From an uncultured Oscillospiraceae bacterium (GTDB lineage Bacteria > Bacillota > Clostridia > Oscillospirales > Ruminococcaceae), in assembly GCA_934446455.1 (NCBI GenBank), contig CAKSEE010000002.1:1-64000 (forward strand): 64,000 bases of DNA, given 5' to 3'. The position numbers were made by a program, and so were the translations under genes. The stretch's first letter is position 1. Each line of letters opens with the position of its first letter. The notes under the pieces are model-generated. The model had not been told where the DNA came from, did no database searches, and saw only the letters and a list, made by a program, of their open reading frames with translations. Below are positions 18,535 to 28,587 of the stretch, piece after piece.

Positions 18535-19470
18535 ATGGAAAAGAAAGCGACTCGTGACAGCTACGGCGAGGCTCTTGTAATGCTCGCTGAAAAGCGTCCT
18601 GACCTTATAGTGCTTGACGCAGACCTTGCGGCTGCAACAAAGACCGGCACATTCAAGAAAGCATACCCCGAAAAGCACTTTGACTGCGGCATTGCCGAGG
18701 CTAACATGATGGGCGTAGCGGCAGGCATCGCCACTACGGGAAAGCTTGTATTCGCAAGCTCCTTTGCAATGTTCGCGGCAGGCAGAGCGTTTGAGATAGT
18801 GCGCAACTCCATAGGCTACCCGCACCTCAACGTAAAGATAGGCGCTACCCACGCGGGCATTTCCGTAGGCGAGGACGGCGCTACTCACCAGTGCAACGAG
18901 GACATAGCGCTCATGCGCACCATTCCCGGCATGACGGTAATCAACCCCGCGGACGACGTAGAGGCAAAGGCGGCTGTGCTTGCCATGGCGGACTTTGCGG
19001 GTCCGACCTATATGCGCTTCGGCAGACTTGCAGCGCCCATATTCAACGACGCTGCGACCTATAAGTTCGAGCTTGGCAAGGGTGTACAGCTTAAGGACGG
19101 CAAGGATATCACGATAATCGCAACGGGTCTTATGGTGTCCGAGGCGCTCGACGCTGCAAAGGCGCTCAAGGAGCAGGGCGTAAACGCGCGCGTTATCAAT
19201 ATACACACGATTAAGCCCATCGACCGCGACATCATCATAAAGGCGGCAAAGGAAACGGGCAGGATAGTGACCGTCGAGGAACACAGCGTTATCGGCGGGC
19301 TTGGCTCTGCGGTTGCAGACGTTGTTACCGAGGAATGCCCCGTACCCGTTATCAAGATAGGCGTTAAGGACGTGTTCGGCCACAGCGGTCCTGCGGCAGA
19401 CCTGCTCAGGGAGTTCGGCCTGTGCGCGGAGAACATCTGCGCGACCGTTAAGGCGGCGCTCGGAAAGTAA
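18535..19470 (+). CDS. Transketolase, C-terminal subunit
   Basis: The 311-residue product has the transketolase pyrimidine-binding domain (KATRDSYGEALVMLA; HFDCGIAEANMMGVAAGIA with the catalytic Glu near residue 57) and the C-terminal transketolase domain (KDITIIATGLMVSEALDAAK). It works with the preceding subunit. A terminator follows its stop. Split transketolases are common in Clostridia. Confidence 0.95.
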   Translation: MEKKATRDSYGEALVMLAEKRPDLIVLDADLAAATKTGTFKKAYPEKHFDCGIAEANMMGVAAGIATTGKLVFASSFAMFAAGRAFEIVRNSIGYPHLNVKIGATHAGISVGEDGATHQCNEDIALMRTIPGMTVINPADDVEAKAAVLAMADFAGPTYMRFGRLAAPIFNDAATYKFELGKGVQLKDGKDITIIATGLMVSEALDAAKALKEQGVNARVINIHTIKPIDRDIIIKAAKETGRIVTVEEHSVIGGLGSAVADVVTEECPVPVIKIGVKDVFGHSGPAADLLREFGLCAENICATVKAALGK

Positions 19471-19491
19471 GAGCGTAAATAAGCATAGACG

Positions 19492-19524
19492 AAAGGCGGG
19501 CTGAAAAATCAGTCCGCCTTTTTC
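19492..19524 (+). terminator. Intrinsic terminator after the transketolase genes
   Basis: Stem AAAGGCGG/CCGCCTTT with the loop between, followed by a T-run, lies 22 nt after the transketolase stop. Confidence 0.85.
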
Positions 19525-19544
19525 GCTGGTTTTGTGTTTTTTCG

Positions 19545-19580
19545 ATAAAAAGTCGGGTGGAAAGTTCTGCCCGACTTTGT
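19545..19580 (-). terminator. Intrinsic terminator of the LacI-family gene
   Basis: Inverted repeat AAGTCGGG (19550-19557) and CCCGACTT (19570-19577). Read on the minus strand the stem is followed by a T-rich run and lies just after the regulator's stop. Confidence 0.8.
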
Positions 19581-19594
19581 TGTATGCGCTTTAA

Positions 19595-20623
19595 TTATAC
19601 CAGTTTGTCCGCATTAAGGTTCTTTACGCTCTCGCGGCGCACCAGCTTGCCTGTAACGAGCGTTCTGCCGCGCTTGTAGCTGCCGTCGCGTATTTTGTGC
19701 AGGATTATGTCCACCGCCTCGCTGCTCATCACGCGGCTGTTTACGTCTATCGTTGTAAGGCGCGGGGTGGAAATGGTGGAGTAGATGTGGTTGTCGTAGC
19801 CAACGACAGAGATGTCGTCGGGAACGCTCAGCCCCATGCCTTTCAGCTGATTAACGAGCTTGTAGGCGGTTTCGTCGCAGTTGCACACAAACGCCGTGGG
19901 CATATCCTGCGGCAGCGTGAACGAGGGGTAAATATCGCTTTCGTTGGAGCGGTCGCTTATTATCCAGTCCTGCCGCAGCGGAATGCGGTTTTCAAGCAGC
20001 GCCTTGTAGTAGCCGAGGTACCTGTCCGCAATGCTCGAGGTGCTTGAAATGCTGCCAAGGAAGCCTATGCGGCGGTGTCCGTTGGCGATAAGGTGGCTTG
20101 TGAGCATATACGCGCCGTAAAAGCTGTCGGAAAGCACGGTTTCCGCGTCCTCGCGGCTGCCGTAGAAGTCAAGGAAAACGGTGGGGATATAGTAGGACAT
20201 GAGCTTGTCTATGTACGCGTCAGAAAACTGCCCGAGAACGATAAGCCCGTCCACCTTTTTGTCGAGAACGGAGTTCGGAATCTCACGCGCGCCGTCCTCG
20301 CCGTCGTCCACCACCTCAAGCATACCGTAGTAGTTCTGCTTTTGCAGAAGCTCCACGATGTACCGGTACATTATCCAGTAGAACGCCGAAGCGTCGCTTA
20401 TAAAATGCCGCGCCACAACAATGCCTATGTTGTAGGTCAGCCCGTCCTTTGCGCCGTGTCCCCCTGCGTGGACGCGGTAGCCCATTTCGGTAGCCTTCTG
20501 CTTTATGCGCTCGCGCAGCTCCTCGCTCACGCCCTCGCGGTCGCCAAGAGCCTTTGATACGGTAACGGTGCTGACATTCATCACCTTTGCTATGTCGCTC
20601 ATAGTAACATTCTTTTTAATCAT
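19595..20623 (-). CDS. LacI/GalR-family transcriptional regulator
   Basis: The N-terminal helix-turn-helix (VTMSDIAKVMNVSTVTVSKAL) and the periplasmic-binding-protein-like effector domain (GIVVARHF...; SVVGYDNHIYSTISTPRLTTI) define the family. The start at 20623 is preferred over an upstream in-frame ATG (20668) because AAAGGA sits 6 nt before it and the protein then begins right at the HTH; this gives 342 residues. The effector is unknown. The gene lies convergent to transketolase and is followed, on its 5' side, by two repeat elements that separate it from enolase. Confidence 0.92.
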   Translation of the reverse strand: MIKKNVTMSDIAKVMNVSTVTVSKALGDREGVSEELRERIKQKATEMGYRVHAGGHGAKDGLTYNIGIVVARHFISDASAFYWIMYRYIVELLQKQNYYGMLEVVDDGEDGAREIPNSVLDKKVDGLIVLGQFSDAYIDKLMSYYIPTVFLDFYGSREDAETVLSDSFYGAYMLTSHLIANGHRRIGFLGSISSTSSIADRYLGYYKALLENRIPLRQDWIISDRSNESDIYPSFTLPQDMPTAFVCNCDETAYKLVNQLKGMGLSVPDDISVVGYDNHIYSTISTPRLTTIDVNSRVMSSEAVDIILHKIRDGSYKRGRTLVTGKLVRRESVKNLNADKLV

Positions 20624-20650
20624 ATGCTGTCCTTTCCGAGAGCAGTAATC

Positions 20651-20703
20651 TAAGGCAACACCGCACAAAGACCATTTATTGGATTTTGCGCGGTATTGCC
20701 CTA
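20651..20703. repeat. Short copy of repeat family A (hairpin form)
   Basis: The sequence AGGCAACACCGCACAAA (20653-20669) is nearly the reverse complement of TTTTGCGCGGTATTGCCCT (20684-20702). These are the same terminal repeats found on the longer elements at 47.2 and 48.3 kb, here with almost no interior, giving a 50-bp hairpin directly upstream of the LacI-family gene. Confidence 0.75.
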
Positions 20704-20704
20704 A

Positions 20705-21020
20705 AGCTCGTCGAAAAATCCCCGATGGGGTTTTTCAACGAAACATCTTGCGACATTGCGAAGCGTTGCTTCGCAAGTCAGCACAATTCGCACAAAGTGC
20801 AAATTGTGCCGCTGCGTGCTGCGTAAGGCGTAAGCCGTCGCGTTGCGTAAGGCGTAAGCCGTCGCGTTGCGTAAGCCGTGCGCAGCACGGTGTCGCGTAC
20901 ACACTTGCTGAGATAGAAGAGTTTTTTACCTCGGCCAGGTCGACGCAGTCACCTTTAGCCCGAGGCAAAAAAGTTATTTCAAGCCCGAATACTCGGGCAG
21001 GATAAACTTTTCAACAGGCT
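20705..21020. repeat. Repeat family B element, copy 1
   Basis: Ends are related inverted repeats: AGCTCGTCGAAAAA at the left and, read in reverse, AGCCTGTTGAAAAG at the right. The interior matches the element at about 31.9-32.06 kb in order (cccc..gggg hairpin, a GATAGAAG segment with a T-run, CCTCGG...CCGAGG-type hairpin with flanking T and A runs, CCCGA..TCGGG hairpin). No transposase is encoded. It directly abuts the family A copy. Confidence 0.7.
20821..20879. repeat. 24-bp tandem repeat inside the family B element
   Basis: Two identical 24-bp units (20821-20844 and 20845-20868) and an 11-bp partial third are built from GCGTAAGGCGTAAGCC-type words. There are no spacers, so it is not a CRISPR array. 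Confidence 0.85.
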
Positions 21021-21123
21021 GTATACTAATATTTTAAGTTATAAGAGCAAATTTGTAAAGTAATATTATTAACAAAATTTCACCCGCCGTTTTGTGCAAT
21101 TTGACTCTATGCGCCCGAAAGCG
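21021..21123. other. Intergenic stretch without recognised gene
   Basis: AT-rich sequence between the family B repeat and the enolase terminator. I see no gene or clear regulatory site. Confidence 0.3.
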
Positions 21124-21155
21124 CAAAAAAAGTGCCCGCAGCTGAGCCGCGGGCG
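21124..21155 (-). terminator. Intrinsic terminator of enolase
   Basis: On the minus strand a stem GCCCGC/GCGGGC (21149-21154 and 21134-21139) is followed by a run of seven T residues. It lies about 95 nt beyond the enolase stop. Confidence 0.8.
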
Positions 21156-21247
21156 AAATCATGAGAACGGGTGAACGCAGAGCGCTCCCGCATATATGAA
21201 AGTTACCGGTTGTTGAAGTTAAGTTACCCCATGCGCGGGGCTTTTGC

Positions 21248-22816
<1,569 letters not shown>

Positions 22817-22822
22817 GAATAT

Positions 22823-22851
22823 ATTATAGCATGCCCCGCTCTTTTTTTCAA
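22823..22851 (-). promoter_or_regulatory. Sigma-A promoter of enolase
   Basis: On the minus strand TTGAAA (22846-22851), a 17-nt spacer and a consensus TATAAT (22823-22828). Confidence 0.85.
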
Positions 22852-23147
22852 TGGAAGATATGCACGAAAAATCCCGCCGATGAAAACCGCTTTTTGTCGC
22901 TGCTGTACACACCGCAGCTAACTTTTGCAGGCGTAAATGCGCATTGAACGCGTTAAGAGAGGCTTTTGGAGAGATTTTTTATGTAACAGCGTTACACATA
23001 CCTGTTCGTCAGAATATACAAAACCGGCGTAATTCATAAAAATTTTTTTTACAAATCGTTGACCCGCGAGTAAAAATATGTTATAATCATATAAGGATAT
23101 GTTCCCGGAGAATAAACCGAACGGAAAACCGTCGGGGGAGAGTGCAA
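22852..23147. other. Intergenic region between eno and the EAL gene
   Basis: The stretch holds the eno promoter edge and the promoter of the EAL gene at 23059-23087. Between them the sequence becomes AT-rich; no gene is seen. Confidence 0.4.
23059..23087 (+). promoter_or_regulatory. Sigma-A promoter of the EAL-domain gene
   Basis: TTGACC (23059-23064), 17-nt spacer, consensus TATAAT (23082-23087), about 60 nt before the start codon. Confidence 0.85.
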
Positions 23148-25076
23148 ATGACATATAAGATAGACTTTGAAGTGGCGGCGCTATGCATTCAGCTGCTTAT
23201 CGTCGCAATTTATTTTATGAGGCGCAATTATCCCTGCCACACAAACAGGTGCTTTGTTGCGCTGCTGTTCTGCTCTGTGCTGTCAACGGCGTCCAACCTT
23301 TTTTCGGTGTGGACTATTGAACATGCGGACTCCGTGCCGCTTGCGCTGAGATATACCGCAAATATAGTTTACCTTATGGCTTTCAACGGCACGGGTATGC
23401 TGTTTTTGAACTATGTGTGCAGCGTTGTGGACGACAGGCTCACCACGCGTGCGATGAAGATCTTCCTGAGCGCGGCGGCAACGGTAGACGGGCTGCTGCT
23501 TGTCACCACGCCGTTTACAAAGTGGATAGTAAGCTGGGACGACGGCTACGGACACGGGCAGCTGTTCTTTGTGCTTTATATCGTAGCGTTGCTTACGCTT
23601 CTCGCTGTGCTCGCTATTTTCCTGTGGTTCAGAAAGCGGTTCAACTGCATACAGTCTGCGTCGATAATCGCATTTGTCATCGCGACTATGGGCGCGGTTG
23701 TGCTTCAGTATTTCTTCAATGAGCTGCTGGTGCAGAGCTTTGTAATTTCGCTTTTTGTGGTGCTGGTATACATTTCGCTTCAGAATCCCGACGACTATAT
23801 GGATAAAGTCACGGGCTGCTACAATCAGGCGGCGTTCTACGAAACCATGGAGAAGTACATAGGCGCGGGCACGCCGTTTACTCTCGTGGCGTTCACGCTG
23901 GACGATTTTCAGTACATCAACCGCCTGCTCGGCGTAAAGGCTGCAAACCGCGTTCTCGACCGCATTGCCATGTTTTTGCAGGACGAGTTCGGCTCCGAGC
24001 GTGTTTACCACCTTATGGGCTGCCGCTACGCAGTAATGCTGGATTCGAGGTGCACCTACACTGTAAACGGCGTTGTCCGCAGGATAAAGGACAATTTTGC
24101 CGCGCCCTATGCCGCAGAGAGCATAGAGGTGCTGATGACCCCTTACATCTGTATACTCAACTACCCCGAGTTCGATATCAGGACCGAGGACATAAACGAC
24201 GCGCTCGAGTATTCATTCCGTGAAATGGCGCGCAACCGCGACATCACCGTGATTACCGCTACGAGCGATTCGCTTGCGCAGAAGCGCCGCGAGAGCCGCA
24301 TAAACAACATCATGAAGCACGCGATACGCTACAACGGCTTTGAGGTGTACTACCAGCCGATATACGACACCGCAGCGGGGAAGTTCAGCTCCGCAGAGGC
24401 GCTGATAAGGCTCTACGACGACGAGCTCGGGTTTATAAGCCCCGACGAGTTCATACCCATGGCGGAGCGCAACGGCATGATAATCGAGATAGGCGAAATG
24501 GTGTTCCGCAATGTGTGCAGCTTCTTAAAGAACACGGACGCCTACGCGCTGGGGCTCAGCTACGTTGAGGTGAACCTCTCCACCGTGCAGTGTATGCAGG
24601 AGAATCTTGCGCACCACCTGCGCGACATAATGACCGAAAACAGCATTTCCCCCGACAGGATAAACTTTGAGATAACCGAAACGGCGCACACCGTAAACGA
24701 GGGCGTGCTGCGCAGGAACATGGACCTGCTTATCGGCGAGGGCAGCAGCTTTTCAATGGACGACTACGGCACGGGCTTTTCCACTGCGAACTACCTTATA
24801 AGCCTGCCTATGAAGATAGTGAAGATAGACAAGAGCATTCTCTGGCCCGCGATGAAGGATAACGAGGCGCTTGTAGTTCTGCGCCACACGGTCGGAATGC
24901 TCAAGGCGCTGCACAAAAAGATAGTCGTTGAGGGCGTTGAGGACAAGAACATGGAGAACCTGCTGATAGACATGGGCTGCGATTATTTGCAGGGGTATCT
25001 CTATTCAAAGCCCGTCCCGAGCGACAAGTATCTTGATTTCCTGCGCACGCACCATGTGCAGTCTGCGCAGGGCTGA
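23148..25076 (+). CDS. Membrane c-di-GMP phosphodiesterase with degenerate GGDEF and intact EAL domain
   Basis: The 642-residue product begins with about seven hydrophobic segments (residues 8-210), like the 7TM N-terminal sensor of some kinases. A GGDEF-like domain (about 225-375) follows in which the signature is replaced by MGCRYAVML, so cyclase activity is unlikely. The EAL domain (about 385-630) has SAEALIRLYDDE, VEVNLS, FEITETAH, MDDYGTGFS, KIDKSI and the final Glu/QGYLYSKP motif, so it should hydrolyse c-di-GMP. The ATG at 23148 is chosen because GGGGAG is 7 nt upstream; the GTG at 23142 is too close to it. It is monocistronic. Confidence 0.92.
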   Translation: MTYKIDFEVAALCIQLLIVAIYFMRRNYPCHTNRCFVALLFCSVLSTASNLFSVWTIEHADSVPLALRYTANIVYLMAFNGTGMLFLNYVCSVVDDRLTTRAMKIFLSAAATVDGLLLVTTPFTKWIVSWDDGYGHGQLFFVLYIVALLTLLAVLAIFLWFRKRFNCIQSASIIAFVIATMGAVVLQYFFNELLVQSFVISLFVVLVYISLQNPDDYMDKVTGCYNQAAFYETMEKYIGAGTPFTLVAFTLDDFQYINRLLGVKAANRVLDRIAMFLQDEFGSERVYHLMGCRYAVMLDSRCTYTVNGVVRRIKDNFAAPYAAESIEVLMTPYICILNYPEFDIRTEDINDALEYSFREMARNRDITVITATSDSLAQKRRESRINNIMKHAIRYNGFEVYYQPIYDTAAGKFSSAEALIRLYDDELGFISPDEFIPMAERNGMIIEIGEMVFRNVCSFLKNTDAYALGLSYVEVNLSTVQCMQENLAHHLRDIMTENSISPDRINFEITETAHTVNEGVLRRNMDLLIGEGSSFSMDDYGTGFSTANYLISLPMKIVKIDKSILWPAMKDNEALVVLRHTVGMLKALHKKIVVEGVEDKNMENLLIDMGCDYLQGYLYSKPVPSDKYLDFLRTHHVQSAQG

Positions 25077-25093
25077 ACCTCTTTGCATAGCCG

Positions 25094-25125
25094 TAGCCCC
25101 GCAGGGTGGTCCTGCGGGGCTTTTT
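25094..25125 (+). terminator. Intrinsic terminator after the EAL gene
   Basis: Stem AGCCCCGCAGG/CCTGCGGGGCT followed by a T-run, starting 18 nt after the stop. Confidence 0.9.
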
Positions 25126-25196
25126 GCTGTAAGCCCGGATAAGTATTGCGCATGTTGCAAAAGAACTTGAAATATACGGCAATAAAGGATAAGAAT

Positions 25197-25705
25197 ATGA
25201 ACGATTTTAACGACATCGGAATTTCACGAAAGCTCGACCGGCAGCGGATAAGAAAGCTGCTTGCTATCGGCGTTTTTGCTTCTGTGCTGCATTTGGTCGG
25301 AGACATGATACCGGGCTTTGGCGTTCGGGTCGAAGCGCGCAGCTGGCGCTCGGGTATTTTCGATATCTGATTTTCGGCGTGTGCGAGTTCTGCGTGCCGA
25401 CCTGCGCCTTAGTGTTCCTTGCAAAGAACGGCATGGAAGACGAGCTGCTTATGCAATATGCCGCCCGCTTTATTTTACCCGCGGTCGCGCTCTTCCGGAT
25501 TTTCTTCCTTATCCTTGAAACAACCCGAATCATGGCGTTTGCTCAGGGGCGTACGCCCTGCCCGAAATGGTGCCGTTTTTTTCCATGCCCGTTGGTATGC
25601 TTCTTGCAATGCTGCCGAACGCTTTCGGAAACCGCCCCTTTGTCAACGCCATTTCCTGCGCATGGACTGCCGGTTATGATGAAAAAAGCGCAAATGGCGC
25701 AATGC
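25197..25705 (+). pseudogene. Decayed multi-spanning membrane protein (DUF6796-like)
   Basis: An ATG at 25197 starts a frame (MNDFNDIGISRKLDRQ...VLHLVGDMI) that is cut short. Its continuation is found in a different frame from about 25365 (YLIFGVCEFCVPTC...FFLILETTRIMAF). From about 25585 it moves to a third frame (SMPVGMLLAMLPNAFG...AISCAW), and a last piece (MMKKAQM) is again shifted. An internal segment between the first and second pieces appears deleted. The pieces, in order, recall integral membrane proteins of the DUF6796 kind; that name is from memory. At least three frameshifts and a deletion make a functional product impossible. Confidence 0.65.
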
Positions 25706-25732
25706 GCCGCCTGCCAAAGACCTTTCCGCGCG

Positions 25733-25764
25733 AAAAGCCCCGCAAAGCAGCTGCTCTGCGGGGC
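25733..25764 (-). terminator. Intrinsic terminator of the spoIIIA operon
   Basis: On the minus strand AGCCCCGCAGAG pairs with CTTTGCGGGGCT and is followed by TTTT. It lies just past the spoIIIAH stop. Confidence 0.8.
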
Positions 25765-25779
25765 TATGCATTGCGCGGT

Positions 25780-26319
25780 TTACCTTACCTCGACTATCGT
25801 TATAGCGTCGCCGCTTACCTCCACCTCGGAGAGAAGCGTGCTCTTTATAGCGGCAGCCTGCGCCGCGTCAAGCTCGCCGTCGGTCTTTACGATGATGTTG
25901 GCAGTGTCGCCGCTCAGGTAGCACAGCGCGTCGTCGAAGCCCTGCGCGCGCAGCAGCGTTTCAATTTTGTTTTCGCTTTCAATAAGCGAGCCGAGTTTCA
26001 GCGCGTCGTCTGCCACAAGCCCCAGCTGGTCTGCGGTGAGGTCGCCGCCCTGGTACATACTTGCAAGCACCTCCGCCGCTTCGTCGCGGCTGCTCTGCTT
26101 GTCAAGGCGCGCCTGCGCAAAGTACGCGGAGGAGTCCGCGGTGTTGGACACGTACTCCGCCTCGCCGTAGTTTGCGCTTACGGGCGCAGCCTCGTTCGTG
26201 AGGGAGGGCTTCTTCGCGCCCGAGATGATGAAGTTTGCCGCAGCCGCCGCCCCGAGCAGGAGCGTGAGAGAGGCTATTACGAGCTGTTTCTTGCCTAAGA
26301 TGAGATTAAGTCTTTTCAT
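25780..26319 (-). CDS. spoIIIAH: Stage III sporulation protein AH
   Basis: SpoIIIAH sits in the mother-cell membrane around the forespore and pairs with SpoIIQ across the intermembrane space to form the feeding-tube channel. The 179-residue product has a short cytoplasmic N terminus, one membrane segment (about residues 12-31), and a C-terminal EscJ/YscJ-like ring-building domain (about residues 75-179). It is the last gene of the operon; the gap to spoIIIAG is 67 nt. Confidence 0.9.
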   Translation of the reverse strand: MKRLNLILGKKQLVIASLTLLLGAAAAANFIISGAKKPSLTNEAAPVSANYGEAEYVSNTADSSAYFAQARLDKQSSRDEAAEVLASMYQGGDLTADQLGLVADDALKLGSLIESENKIETLLRAQGFDDALCYLSGDTANIIVKTDGELDAAQAAAIKSTLLSEVEVSGDAITIVEVR

Positions 26320-26386
26320 GATGTTACCCCTTTTCCGTATGGTTTACACCGCGCAAATCCAGCCGTCGGGCTGAGTACGGTGCAGC

Positions 26387-26902
26387 CTAATATGTAACGC
26401 ACACCCGCGAGAGCCTTATGCCAAGCGCTCCGCAGACCGCGTTCGCGATTTTTTCCTTGACCGCAGGATTTTCAGCTCCCGCGCACACGACCGCCACCCC
26501 CCGCACCTGCGGCAGGACCGTGCCTGTTTCAAGCGCCTCCTTTCCGCTGCCCGACAGCACTACGGAGGTGTCCTCCGAGCTTGTGCGCACGCTGTCGCCC
26601 GTTGAGGCGCTGCTGCGGCGTTCTTCGGCGTAAACGCGCTGCGAGGACGTGTCGAGCGTTACCATGACCGTGCAGCCCCCCGCGCCGTCTATGCGCGAGA
26701 TAAGCTCAGTCAGGCGCTGCTCAATGTCGCGCTCCGTCTGCGCGAAGTCCTCTGCGGCAGGGGAGGCGCTCCCGCTTACCGTGCGCGGCTTAAAAGAGCC
26801 GATAAGCAGCACCGCCATAAGCGCTATGCCGCATACTATAAGAACCCGCCTGCCCTTGTCCGTGCCTAGGAACTCCGGTATTGCTGCCGGCTTTATTTTC
26901 AT
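26387..26902 (-). CDS. spoIIIAG: Stage III sporulation protein AG
   Basis: The 171-residue product has a membrane segment (about residues 19-38) and a periplasmic-side ring-building region containing an inserted Ser/Thr-rich loop, as expected for the protein that forms the large oligomeric ring of the mother cell-forespore channel. Stop and next start fit the conserved AA-AH gene order; spoIIIAF ends 4 nt upstream. Confidence 0.9.
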   Translation of the reverse strand: MKIKPAAIPEFLGTDKGRRVLIVCGIALMAVLLIGSFKPRTVSGSASPAAEDFAQTERDIEQRLTELISRIDGAGGCTVMVTLDTSSQRVYAEERRSSASTGDSVRTSSEDTSVVLSGSGKEALETGTVLPQVRGVAVVCAGAENPAVKEKIANAVCGALGIRLSRVCVTY

Positions 26903-26906
26903 CTTA

Positions 26907-27371
26907 TCACTCCTTTACGGCGGCAGTCACATCTATGCCTGCAAGCTCCCCTGCAAGGAAAGCGCGGGCGCTTTCGGCGTCTGCGGCGTTCTGCGGCGCG
27001 AATACAAGCCTTACCTGTGTTATACTTATGCTGTACAATCCCGAAATATTAACGATAATGTGTATCTGCGAGGGATAATATCCCTTTTCGTGCAGAAGCG
27101 CGCTTACGCGTTCCTCCATCTGCGAGCATACGCGCTTTTGCAGCTCCCTGTTCACGCCCTCGGACATATCGGTGTATTCCTGCGCGGCAGGGGAGAGCGC
27201 GCCGAGGTCAATCTGCGCGCCCGCCGCGCTTGTGAGCATTGTAAGCATGAACACCGCCGCTGTAAGCAGCGACACCTGCTTCGCCGCCTTGCTTTCGGGG
27301 ACGAGCATTCTGAAAAGCGCCACCGCTATGGCGGCTGTGCATACCGTTGCAAGAAATTCCGTTTCAGCCAC
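26907..27371 (-). CDS. spoIIIAF: Stage III sporulation protein AF
   Basis: The 154-residue product has two membrane segments in the first 55 residues (one around LVPESKAAKQVSLLTAAVFM) and a soluble C-terminal domain (about 80-150). It belongs to the spoIIIA channel operon by order and hydropathy. Its start overlaps the end of spoIIIAE by 8 nt. Confidence 0.88.
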   Translation of the reverse strand: MAETEFLATVCTAAIAVALFRMLVPESKAAKQVSLLTAAVFMLTMLTSAAGAQIDLGALSPAAQEYTDMSEGVNRELQKRVCSQMEERVSALLHEKGYYPSQIHIIVNISGLYSISITQVRLVFAPQNAADAESARAFLAGELAGIDVTAAVKE

Positions 27372-28542
27372 CCCCCGTTATTGCAAGAAGAATTACCGCT
27401 GCTATCGTGTTCAGCAGCAGAAAGCAGCTTATCACTGCGATAATAAGCCCCATTACCGCCTCGCAGCTTCTGAAAAGCCCCGCCAGCGACCCCTGCCCGA
27501 ACACGTCCGCGAGCGCCGCCGCGCACATGAGCGACAGCTTGTAGCATATCACCGTAAGCAGCATTGGCAGCGCCATTACCGCAGCGGCGACTATGCCGTA
27601 TGTGCCCACCGTGCTTTTCATCATCACAAGCCCGCCCTGCACGGTGTTCACAGCGTCCGAGATAGTGCCGCCCACCACGGGAACGCCCGAGGATATCATG
27701 AACTTCGCCGTGCGGATAAGCGTGCTGTCCGAGGCGTTGGTGACGAACGTCTGCACCGAAAGCACGCTTGTGAACACCGTCATCATAAGTCCGAGCGCCC
27801 ACGTCATCACTTTTTTCACAAGCTCCGCAAGCCGCCCCAGGTCAAGCTGCGGCGACGCCGTCCCCGCTACCGAAAGCCCCATTATCGTGCCGCACAGCGG
27901 CGCTAGGAAGTTCACCGCAAGCTGCGTGAAAAGCTGCGTTGCCGCAAGAAACGCCGTGTTTACCGCCGTGGCGCTCGCGGTATGCCCAAGCACCGCGGCG
28001 ATCCCCGCAAACGCGGGAATAAACACCAGCATGAACGCCGCCGCGTCGCTCAGAAGCGAGAGCGTGCCGTCAAGCACCTGCGCCATTGCCGCGACCGTCA
28101 TGCCGGAGCCTGCAAGCGCCCCCAGCGCGCAGAAAGTCCCCTTAAGGCTGCCGCTGTCCCCGAGCGAATCCGCGAGCGCGCACAGCAACACCACGCCGCA
28201 CAGCGCGCATAAAAGCCGCAGCGGTTTCGCGGCGTTTGCAAGCAGCTCCTGCCATATGCAGCCAAGCACTCCGCTGAAACTCAGCGACCCCGCGCCGCTT
28301 TCGGGGGTAACGCCGCCCTCGCTCAGTTCGCCGCTAACTTCCGTCGGCAGCGCCCGCTCGATGTCGCGCGCTTCCTGCATAAATTCTTCGGAGAACGTTT
28401 CGGCGGGGCTATTCGCCGCAGCGGCTCTGCCCGAATCCGCCGCAACAGCGGGATACGCGGGACCTTCCGCGAAGGCTGCGGGCGCGCAGAAAACAAGCAG
28501 AGCCACGGCAAGCGCCGCTAAAAGCCGTGTGAGAATTTTCAT
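27364..28542 (-). CDS. spoIIIAE: Stage III sporulation protein AE
   Basis: The 392-residue product begins with a clear signal peptide (MKILTRLLAALAVALLVFC, then AAFA) and has about seven further membrane segments, matching SpoIIIAE, a polytopic component of the mother cell-forespore channel. The conserved core includes GVPVVGGTISDAVNTVQGG. It is 45 nt downstream of spoIIIAD and overlaps spoIIIAF. Confidence 0.92.
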   Translation of the reverse strand: MKILTRLLAALAVALLVFCAPAAFAEGPAYPAVAADSGRAAAANSPAETFSEEFMQEARDIERALPTEVSGELSEGGVTPESGAGSLSFSGVLGCIWQELLANAAKPLRLLCALCGVVLLCALADSLGDSGSLKGTFCALGALAGSGMTVAAMAQVLDGTLSLLSDAAAFMLVFIPAFAGIAAVLGHTASATAVNTAFLAATQLFTQLAVNFLAPLCGTIMGLSVAGTASPQLDLGRLAELVKKVMTWALGLMMTVFTSVLSVQTFVTNASDSTLIRTAKFMISSGVPVVGGTISDAVNTVQGGLVMMKSTVGTYGIVAAAVMALPMLLTVICYKLSLMCAAALADVFGQGSLAGLFRSCEAVMGLIIAVISCFLLLNTIAAVILLAITGGG

Positions 28543-28587
28543 ATGCTCCTCCGTTTTGCAATACCTTTCCGAGCGTACCCGCGCCGT

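Noticed and set aside
20821..20879. Tandem repeat as a CRISPR array
   Set aside because: Units are directly adjacent without unique spacers and no cas genes are present.
25567..26298. 243-codon plus-strand frame opposite spoIIIAH
   Set aside because: Its first 35 codons belong to the third-frame piece of the pseudogene, and the rest is antisense to spoIIIAH.
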